Source of the DNA: Spinacia oleracea
Lineage: Eukaryota; Streptophyta; Magnoliopsida; Caryophyllales; Amaranthaceae
DNA length: 64,000 nucleotides
Direction of reading: 5' to 3'
Assembly: GCF_020520425.1 (NCBI RefSeq)
Contig: NC_079489.1
Coordinates: forward strand, 94,406,810-94,470,809
Shown here: piece after piece, positions 59,401 through 64,000 of the stretch
Layout: every line of letters begins with the position of its first letter
How positions within the stretch are numbered: position 1 is the first letter of the stretch
Notes under the pieces: generated by a model
The model's database searches: none
Told to the model about the DNA's origin: nothing
What the model saw: only the letters and a program-made list of their open reading frames with translations
Translations under genes and position numbers: made by a program

Positions 59401-62400
59401 TGTATGTCTTTTACGCTTTTGGGTTGCGGCAGACTGATGATTGCTTCTACTTTTTCGGGGTTAGCGTCTATGCCACGCTCGCTGACCAAGAAACCCAGGA
59501 ATTTTCCCGACCTTACTCCGAAGACGCACTTTTTTGGGTTCAATTTCATCCTGTATTTCCTCAAAGTTTCGAAAGTTTCTCGGAGGTCGCTAACATGATC
59601 CTCCTCCTTCCGGCTTTTTACGATAGAGTCGTCTACATAGACCTCCACGTTTCTGCCTTTTTGGTCGGCAAACACCTTGTCGACCAGCCTTTGATACGTT
59701 GCCCCTGCATTCTTCAACCCGAATGGCATCGCCTTATAACAGAAAACTCCTGCATCCGTGATAAAGGCCGCCTTCTTCCTGTCTGATTTATGCAGGCTGA
59801 CCTGATGATACCCTGAGAAAGCATCTAGGAAACTAAGCATCGCATGGCCGCTAGTGGAGTCTACCAGCCTATCAATCCGTAGTAGTGGGTAGAAATCTTT
59901 CGGACATGCTCTATTAAGGTTGGTGAAATCTACGCACATTCTCCATGACCCACTTGACTTTTTTACCATTACTACGTTTGCCAACCATTCAGGGTAGTCA
60001 CATGGCTCAATGAAACCTGCCGCCAGCAGTTTATCCACCTCTTCTTATATTGCTGTCATTTTTTCCGTGGAGAAATTACGTTTTTTCTGCCGTACAGGCC
60101 TAACATTTCTGTCGGCGTTTAATCGGTGAACCATTATCTCTGGATCGATACCAGGCATCTCATCCGCCGAGAATGCGAAGATGTCCGCGTGCTCTCTCAG
60201 CAAGCTTATGAGGTTAACCTTCATGTCACTCCCCATTTCTGTACCGATCACGACTGTTCTATCCATGTTTCCAACCTCCAGCTCGATATTTTCTGTCAGA
60301 CCATCTGGCATTGGTCTTGGTGCTGATACCGGCCTCTCATCAAAGTGTTCCATGTTCAGGTCGGTTCGACCCCTTTTTGTGCAGCTCTTCCTTTTTGACA
60401 GTTGTTCCTGTCTTGCCGGCTTAGTAGTCAAGTGTACCTCTTGCCTTGCCGGCTCAGTAGTCAAATTCACTTCTGGGACCATCCTTCCCGGTGTTCTCAA
60501 AGCAGTCAAGTAACAGGACCTTGCTGCCAACTGACTTCCCCTTATCTTTGCCGGCCTTTCCAGGTTCGACATATATATCATTGTCAAGTGATAGGTGGAG
60601 ACTACCGCCTGCACGTCATGTATGAATGGGCGACCGATGATCACATTGTAGGCCGCTGGTACTTTAATGATTAGGAAATCCACCATGAGATCTCGCATTT
60701 CAGATCCTTCTCCGATTTTCACCGGCAGCCTTATACTACCCTCTGGGTACACTGTAGATCCTGAGAAACCGATTACTGGGTAGTTCACCCTTTGAAGCTC
60801 GTCCTCTGGTATGTGCAGTTGTTTGAAGGCTTCCCAGAAGATGATGTGAGCTGCCGCCGTCTACCAGTACTCTGTTCACATCGGCATTTGCTATATCAAT
60901 TGTAAGAACTAGTGGGTCATCATGCGGAAAAATGATGCCTCTGCAATCCGACTCCGAGAATGTCATCACTGGTATGCTGGGTGGGTTAGGCCACACTCTT
61001 GTGTTATGAAAGTTTACCATGTGCCTGTGTTCCTCCAAGCTTCTACTGGCGCCGCTTATTGTCCCTCCGTGGACTGGGCCGCCAGAAATTACTGGCACTG
61101 GTTTCCGGCTGTTTTTGCTCGATTCTAGGCGGCTGATATGACTGCTCGATTCTAGGGTATTGTTGTTGATTTTGCTGTTGTGGCCGGTATGAATTGGTAG
61201 GGTTTCCCCCCACCGAGTTGTTGTTACCATTTCCTTGCCTCGCCCTATACTGCGAGAAATACCCCTTTCTGACCATATCCTCAATGTTATCTTTGAGGTC
61301 TCTGCAGTCCTCTGTTAGGTGGCCGTGCTCATTATGGAAGTCACAGAATTTCTTGACATTCCTTTCCCTACTCTGCATTGGTGGCGGCCTTCTCCAGCCG
61401 TCCATCTTGTTGTTTATGTTATAAATTGCCGTCCGCGGTGTGTTCAGCGGAGTGTAGTTATCAAAGAGTCCTCTGGACTCCCTTCTGTCTTGCCGGCTTC
61501 TCTGCCCTTGTGGATTGGCATTTCTGTTATTCTGGTTTCTCTGGCCTGCCCCTTGCTGATTATTGCTCTGATGAAAATTATTTCCTCCTTTTCCCGTCTG
61601 TGGGTTATAGCCTGGATTGTACCCGACATTTCCGCCGGTTTCCACTACCACATTGGAGATCTTCATCATTTCATCCCCCCTGATGTACTCGTTGGCCTTG
61701 TGCAGGACGTCACCCAGATTGGTGTATGACTTCCGGCTGAGATATTTCTTGAATTCGCACTCTTGCATTCCCCTCATAAGAGCCAGAACAGCAACCTCCT
61801 GCTGCAAATTGGGAATAGTGATTGACTCGTTGTTAAAGCGGGTGAGATAATCCCTTAACGGCTCTCTATCTCTTTGAGCGAACGACATCAACTCTCCCGA
61901 TGATTTTTTTCTCTTCTGTTTGCTCACAAATCGTGACAAAAACGACGCCTGCAGCTGTCGGAAACTGTATATGGAGTGTGCCTCTATGCCCTTATACCAG
62001 CTCGCTGCAACTCCTAGGAGTGTAGATGGGAATACTTTGCACCACATGGCATCAGAATCAGTGTACAGCATCATGTGCTGTTCGAATGTGGTGCAGTGAT
62101 CCTCCGGATCCGTCGTCCCATCGTATCTCCCTGTCGGGATTTTTATCCTTTCCATCCTTTCTTCTAGGATCTCTCGGCACAGAGGAGAATCCTTTGGCTG
62201 GATTGTCTGCCGTCTAGCTATCTGTAGAACCGGCGCTCTTCGTTCATATTCCGCGATGGGGACTTGCTCTGTTTCAGGCCATTCTGTTTCCGCCAGATCC
62301 GAGCGCTTTCTTTTTCTGGGGTGTTTTCTTGATTCAGGGCGATTAGGAGATCCCTAACAGGTAACTGGGGAACTGCCGACCTGGTCTTTCTTAGACTGTC

Positions 62401-63582
62401 GACTGACCCTAGCTGCGGCGAGGCTGGTAGCTCTGACAAAGCGGCCATCACCGCTGACAGTGTTTTCAATTGCTCTCCCGTGAATACTTCCGATAGAGGA
62501 GACAGACGCTCCTGCAGCGTCTGCTCCAGCGGAGTTTTCGGTTGCTCTCTGGCAGGGCTTTCTATTTCTAACTCATCATCGTCCTCCACTGTAAATTCCC
62601 TTTGTGCCGGTATCGAGGTGTTTTTTGTTGCTGGGCTTATAACTGATTGTGCTTATGACGGATGGGCGGGGTTTAGAAGTGAGGGTTGGAACTTGGAGAT
62701 TGTCGCCGGTTGCAGGGTTGTTGCCTTTTCTTGACTTTTCTTTGATTTTTTACCGTCTTTCTGTGAGAAATCCATGTTGACTGTTCTACCGTTTCAAGGG
62801 ATAAGGTCCTCTCCTTCTAGCGCCAATTGTTCCGAGTGTGGAATGAGAACAGCTGACTGTGGGATACTGGACTCCTGTCGAGATTGCCGGTTGATATCTG
62901 CACAACAGAATGGATTAACTAGCCTCGGGGGTGGTTCGAGGATCCCCCCTCCGATGCTTAAGTAAGATTACTGAGAGATTAAGAGATGATTAAGAGATGA
63001 TTAGGAGATGATTAGAGAGTAAGAAAGAAGTGTGTTTAAGTGTTTGTGTACCTCATAGCAATAAATGAGGTGCTCCTTATATAGACCAATCCAAGGTTAC
63101 GATCTGGTAGGTCCCTTGTGGTTAGATAGCGACCTGTTGATAGTGACCCTTGGTTGGTTGTCTTCATGATAATGCCGGTATGGGGTCTGGCAAATAATGC
63201 CGGTTGAGGATATTTACCTAAGATGACCAGATTACCTGCAGGTTGAGTTTACATACGGGGAGTTCTGCCGGTACCAGGTGGTGCCGGTAGGACACCCCGT
63301 ACAACTAGCCCCCTTAGAGTAAGCGCATATATGACAATTATTGCGCTTGCTCTGAGTTTAATGGGAAAAAATAAGTATTATTTTGATACCTGGTGGTACA
63401 CTAATAGTGTACTGAGGGTCTGTTTGGTTGAGATTACACATAACTTTTCTTTTTTCAGTTTTTGGCCTCTTATATACTAATATACAGTACATCTTTCTTG
63501 CAGGGCTTTTCTTGGAAGTGTTAGCAACTATTGCATTAATAATGCAAAGTGTCCTGTTCTTGTTGTAAGGCAACAAGTTTGA
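41446..63582 (+). CDS. Universal stress protein (UspA family), four exons
   Basis: Exons are 41446-41638, 50275-50366, 51006-51124 and 63504-63582, all with GT-AG borders. They total 483 bases, 160 residues plus stop. Residues 1-64 give the N-terminal strand and helix (GKMIIAIDESECSSYALKWAL). Exon 2 supplies the usual amphipathic helix ending KAKEICAQHG. Exons 3-4 carry the nucleotide-binding loop MGSHSRGAIQRAFLGSVSN and the final strand CPVLVV. Family members are small cytosolic/nuclear alpha/beta proteins, many binding ATP, induced by stress. The loop follows the ATP-type pattern with Ser replacing the second Gly of G-2X-G. Length and exon phases suit a normal plant USP. Introns 1 (8.6 kb) and 3 (12.4 kb) are swollen by transposons, but every exon is open. 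ATG 41446 follows the purine-rich context TAAAAATGG. Confidence 0.9.
42165..42503. mobile_element. Stowaway-type MITE
   Basis: A 339-base element with ends CTCCCTCCGTTCCATAATTA and, reversed, CTCCCTCCGTCCCAAAATTA, flanked by TA. It has an internal repeat of GTGGAATATAGTACATGAAA. It lies in USP intron 1. Confidence 0.88.
42722..43039. mobile_element. Stowaway-type MITE
   Basis: A 318-base element flanked by TA. The left end is CTCCTATCAGTCCCTAAATA and the reversed right end CTCCCTCCGTCCTTTAATA. A second internal block near 42764-42792 repeats the end, suggesting an internal duplication. Confidence 0.82.
43215..43468. mobile_element. Stowaway-like MITE, CTACCTC family
   Basis: A 254-base element flanked by TA, with ends CTACCTCTGTTTTAAAAAGA and reversed CTACCTCCGTTTCAAAAAGA. 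A related, more diverged copy lies at 49209-49467 in the same intron. Confidence 0.88.
43728..43907. repeat. Tandem duplication, about 99-base unit
   Basis: The block ATGCTTGTTACAAGTTCTAA through CACAAGCGTAAT occurs at 43728 and again at 43827. Inside it, AATATACCAATACACAAGCG is itself repeated. It abuts the tRNA-like relic. Confidence 0.85.
43908..43978 (-). other. tRNA-like relic (possible SINE head)
   Basis: On the minus strand 71 bases show a perfect 7-base acceptor pair (AGGCTAT with ATAGCCT) and a perfect T arm, GTGGG-TTCAAGC-CCCAC, matching a pol III B box. The D and anticodon arms do not fold well, so it is not a working tRNA. A tRNA pseudogene or the head of an old SINE are the options. 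Confidence 0.4.
45121..45402. mobile_element. Stowaway-type MITE
   Basis: A 282-base element flanked by TA, with ends CTCCCTCCGTATTTATTTAA and reversed CTCCCTCGGTATTTATTTAA. A second inner copy of the end (CTCTTAAATAAATACGG, 45344-45361) suggests a duplicated or nested right end. Confidence 0.88.
45403..46740. other. USP intron 1 sequence without a gene
   Basis: AT-rich with short open frames only. It contains the hairpin listed at 45867-45943, an (AAAAT)n run at 45802-45824 and an isolated MITE end ACGGAGGGAGTA near 46473-46484. Nothing else was recognised. Confidence 0.5.
45867..45943. repeat. GC-rich imperfect palindrome
   Basis: CACCAGGAAGTGACAC on the left pairs with GTGTCATTTCTGGTG on the right (about 14 of 15). 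The loop itself contains the palindrome CGACCGGTCG. It is a sharp GC island in AT-rich intron DNA. It could be a tiny MITE or a stem-loop; no target duplication is evident. Confidence 0.6.
46741..47262 (+). mobile_element. Small non-autonomous Helitron
   Basis: A 522-base element. It starts A|TCTATACTAATATATTAAAA at 46741 and ends with hairpin CCGGGG-CATC-GCCCGG (47235-47250), a short spacer and CTAG (47259-47262) before host T. All the Helitron hallmarks are present. No coding capacity. Confidence 0.9.
47418..48551. mobile_element. Mutator-like element with a duplicated right terminus
   Basis: An 1134-base element flanked by the perfect 9-base duplication TTTTATAAT (47409-47417 and 48552-48560). 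The inverted repeats are about 110-120 bases long (left 47418-47538, beginning GGAAAATTTGTAATTATTAA). The right repeat occurs twice in tandem (about 48285-48412 and 48422-48551), nearly identical. The interior (47630-48230) has a CT-rich leader-like stretch but no recognisable protein, so it is non-autonomous. Confidence 0.9.
48561..49208. other. USP intron 1 sequence without a gene
   Basis: AT-rich. 48890-48960 and 49100-49180 share related phrases (GAGATGACATGGAAGAGGCTAA and GAGATGGAGTGGAAGAAGCTAA), hinting at an old duplication. An isolated MITE end (GGAGGTAGTA) lies near 48656. No gene. Confidence 0.4.
49209..49467. mobile_element. Stowaway-like MITE, CTACCTC family, diverged
   Basis: A 259-base element flanked by TA that shares its internal sequence (TTTACGCTTTGAAAATGTGT, TATCATGAGATATCTTGTTA) with 43215-43468 in the same orientation. 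Its ends are more diverged. Confidence 0.8.
49476..50032 (+). mobile_element. TRIM (miniature LTR retrotransposon)
   Basis: Short direct repeats at 49476-49679 and 49847-50032, about three-quarters identical, start TGTTAAG. The primer site TGGTATCGGAGC (tRNA-Met type) is at 49680-49691 and the purine tract GAAGAGGAG precedes the second repeat. The target duplication GATAT is perfect (49471-49475 and 50033-50037). At 557 bases it cannot encode retroelement proteins, so it relied on others. The divergent LTRs suggest an old insertion. Confidence 0.85.
50388..50626. mobile_element. MITE with GTTCTATTC ends
   Basis: Ends GTGCGTTCTATTCTCC and reversed GGCCCTGTTCTATTCACC, followed by matching TTTCACTTATTT and TTTCCACTTATTT blocks. 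The interior is tandem TGAACTTATC units. The likely target is TA or TAA. It lies in USP intron 2. Confidence 0.7.
50671..50727. repeat. Tandem 28-base duplication in USP intron 2
   Basis: GGCAAGCTTATTCATTTGTG... is repeated twice head to tail with no differences in the shared part. It is probably a recent slippage event. Confidence 0.8.
51258..51830 (-). repeat. 3' LTR of the Gypsy element
   Basis: A 573-base repeat; plus-strand ends TGTTCCGGGTG and GGTGGTACA. Just outside it (51831-51842), the minus-strand purine tract GAGGGGGCTAGT is the likely plus-strand primer. Confidence 0.93.
51966..52410. repeat. 29-base minisatellite in the Gypsy 3' region
   Basis: Sixteen copies of a GACGACTAGCCCCCTTGAAA-type unit (27-29 bases; spacer variants GAAAAAAGATTTG and GTAAAAGGTTTG). 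The core ACTAGCCCCCT also occurs at the LTR/polypurine border (51831 and 51714-51760), so the array may have grown from the priming region. Confidence 0.9.
52610..52618 (+). promoter_or_regulatory. Putative TATA box of the antisense gene
   Basis: CATAAAAGG on the plus strand, followed by a CT-rich leader (52660-52700) and about 400 bases before the start codon at 53027. GTGACGT, resembling a bZIP-type site, lies at about 52580. Prediction only. Confidence 0.3.
53027..56111 (+). CDS. Antisense spliced gene of the Tat-type Gypsy element
   Basis: Three exons on the strand opposite gag-pol: 53027-54485, 54591-55444 and 55524-56111, with GT-AG introns of 105 and 79 bases. They join in frame to 966 residues with no stop. 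Parts: Ser/Gly-rich N-terminus; acidic stretch (about residues 170-240); a conserved core with DLIIKKNHVVHGGTFLGLP, FPLHPFVEKIFRAWNV and RTVISYVWLC, which I recognise as the plant 'putative gypsy type transposon' domain; a basic Ser-rich linker (about 500-620); and a C-terminal coiled coil (about 790-858, ELKKRAEAAESALK onward) before a charged tail. Tat-lineage elements are known to carry such antisense frames; their function is unknown. ATG 53027 (MTKNLGG) was chosen because the in-frame upstream part is hydrophobic and untypical. It is the only intact long coding region of the element. Confidence 0.8.
56112..56458. other. 3' region of the antisense gene
   Basis: T-rich non-coding sequence after the TGA, presumably a 3' untranslated region. 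Nothing else was recognised. Confidence 0.4.
56459..56935. repeat. Alternating 80-base repeat (about 160-base higher-order unit)
   Basis: Six half-units alternate between two types that share TGCTACGCTTCACA: one with CAGTAAAGTGCCCAAACGG, the other with CAATGGAGTGCCCTTTA. Together they make a 160-base period with three copies. It lies between the converging ends of pol and the antisense gene. Confidence 0.88.
57096..60853 (-). pseudogene. Gypsy pol: protease end, RT, RNase H, integrase, with two stops
   Basis: A single minus-strand frame interrupted by in-frame stops TAA (60045-60047) and TAG (59184-59186). RT: WRMCVDFTNLNRACPKD, YKAMPFGLKNAGATYQ and the catalytic YVDD at 59628-59639. After it come a Gypsy RNase H relic and a second, archaeal-type RNase H (VSVDGSAA...SGAGI, NNEAEYEAAIAG, TTDSQLV) typical of Tat elements. 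Integrase zinc finger HEGTCGNHAG...CEKCQ, catalytic residues in WGMDIVGPFP, FDHGSQFDC and SNGQAEAANK. It ends at 57096 without a chromodomain. All catalytic residues survive; the two nonsense codons (one base each from a sense codon) and the upstream frameshift disable it. Confidence 0.9.
60853..61130 (-). pseudogene. Gypsy gag-pol junction and protease, frameshifted
   Basis: Between the gag frame and the pol frame a third frame carries PVPVISGGPVHGG, then MTFSESDCRGIIFPHDDPLVLTI and the protease active-site segment VLVDGGSS. Switches are needed near 61125 (A-rich run) and near 60853, right after VDGGSS, where the codons for the conserved continuation sit one base out. Small indels explain both. 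A programmed shift at the first site cannot be excluded. Confidence 0.7.
61125..62775 (-). pseudogene. Gypsy gag, with a stop and a frameshift
   Basis: The probable start is ATG 62775 (MDFSQKDGKKSKKS). An in-frame TAA at 62653-62655 follows after 40 codons. The frame then continues to about 62310, where a frameshift moves coding to the frame containing ARRQTIQ and, from 62155, MERIKIPTGRYDGTTDPEDH. That part is the typical plant Gypsy retrotransposon gag domain (WYKGIEAHSIYSFRQLQASFLSRF, MRGMQECEFKKYL). A Gln/Asn-rich linker and one zinc knuckle CDFHNEHGHLTEDC follow. Gag packages the RNA; it is not translatable as one protein here. Confidence 0.85.
62811..62825 (-). other. Primer binding site of the Gypsy element
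   Basis: The minus strand reads TGGCGCTAGAAGGAG two bases inside the 5' LTR. It is a TGGCGC-type primer site as in many plant Gypsy elements; the exact tRNA is not assigned. Confidence 0.65.
62828..63400 (-). repeat. 5' LTR of the Gypsy element
   Basis: A 573-base repeat, same length as 51258-51830, with about five substitutions between them (for example near 62836, 63084 and 63313). Confidence 0.93.
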
Positions 63583-64000
63583 AGGACATCTTTGATTTCT
63601 GGTTATGTATTGATGTTATTTTAAGTATGCTGCTATTTTATACCAGCACGTTATGGTAAAATATTGTGCTGGAGTTGTTCTATTAAATTGAGGATAAAAC
63701 TAGATCAGTCAAGCTCCATAGTACAAGGGTTGGCATTTTATCGCAGGAGACAAAACTTTGCAATGATGCTTTCTTCATATTGTCAAGTGTGAACACGCCA
63801 CACCATCAATTAAATAAGCATTTGTGTAATGTCTAAACAAGAACAACAATGCGGGTGCCAGAATCACAAAATCTAAGTATAATTGTTTGATTTGCAGCCT
63901 TCTAATTTTGTGACAATGTTGCAAACAACGGCAAGTTTGTTAGAAAAACAGACGATTGAGTGTGGCAGCAAGTCGTACTCCCGCTTGTGCTAATCGTAGA
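63583..64000 (+). other. USP 3' untranslated and downstream sequence
   Basis: T-rich sequence after the stop, suitable for a 3' untranslated region (TTGTGCTGGAGTTGTTCTAT near 63664). No clear AATAAA; AAATAAG occurs near 63812. No second gene is recognised before the window ends. Confidence 0.4.

Larger units (their letters stand above)
51258..63400 (-). mobile_element. Gypsy retrotransposon, Tat/Retand type, in USP intron 3
   Basis: A 12.1-kb minus-strand element with 573-base LTRs at 62828-63400 (5') and 51258-51830 (3'). The target duplication is CTAAT (51253-51257 and 63401-63405). Order in its own direction: primer site, gag, protease, RT, RNase H, integrase, a 160-base repeat, an oppositely oriented spliced gene, a 29-base minisatellite, and the LTR. 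Integrase after RNase H defines Gypsy. The extra antisense gene and tandem repeats before the 3' LTR match what is known of Tat-lineage elements such as Retand. The LTRs differ at about five positions by eye. Gag-pol is defective. Confidence 0.93.

Noticed and set aside
59184-60038. Independent reverse transcriptase gene
   Set aside because: Same frame as the protease segment before it and the RNase H/integrase after it; bounded only by nonsense codons.
57303-61850. Many plus-strand frames of 60-208 codons over gag-pol
   Set aside because: Antisense shadows of conserved gag-pol coding sequence, without motifs of their own, unlike the spliced gene at 53027-56111.

Overview
This is a plant nuclear genome window. 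The evidence is intron-containing genes with GT-AG junctions, an AT-rich background, tRNA-Met-type primer sites and the full range of plant transposons. The only host gene I can support end to end is a universal stress protein (USP) gene in the right third (41446-63582, + strand, four exons, about 160 residues). Nearly everything else is transposable elements nested in each other. A flowering plant is certain. A eudicot of the Caryophyllales type (spinach, beet, Silene relatives) is only a suspicion, resting on the Retand-like Gypsy element.

Left block (1-14649): a minus-strand Helitron starts at 14649 and encodes a replication protein A-like protein (11180-13753), followed by the N-terminal exons of its Rep/helicase. 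The helicase is cut at 7379 by the end of a CACTA transposon (CACTA-2). CACTA-2 carries fragments of a tyrosine/DOPA decarboxylase gene and a hexokinase gene. It is cut at 4377 by a second CACTA (CACTA-1), which encodes a TNP2-type transposase. That transposase exon is cut at 1273 by a Copia LTR running off the window. The left ends of all these elements lie outside the window.

Middle block (15104-36114): a minus-strand Copia retrotransposon with 1.39-kb LTRs and a CTTTA target duplication. It is split between gag and pol by a second, plus-strand Copia of the same superfamily (20361-30945, target duplication AGGTC). The inner element has nearly identical LTRs, but its coding region is decayed, so it was probably mobilised in trans. 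The outer element carries a stop codon before the reverse transcriptase YVDD motif and an Ala in place of the second integrase Asp.

Transition block (36120-41150): a low-complexity region built from hundreds of copies of a TTAGTTAAG-type motif, ending in a textbook Helitron 3' hairpin and CTAG at 41150. This lies about 105 bases upstream of the putative USP TATA box.

USP block (41256-64000): intron 1 (8.6 kb) holds Stowaway-type MITEs, a small Helitron (46741-47262), a Mutator-like element with a 9-bp target duplication (47418-48551), a TRIM (49476-50032) and a tRNA-like relic. Intron 3 (12.4 kb) holds a 12.1-kb Gypsy element of the Tat/Retand type (51258-63400, target duplication CTAAT) in reverse orientation. 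Its gag-pol is broken by several stops and frameshifts. The spliced gene on its opposite strand (53027-56111, 966 residues) is fully open. All USP exons and splice sites look intact, so the gene may still be expressed despite a 22-kb span.
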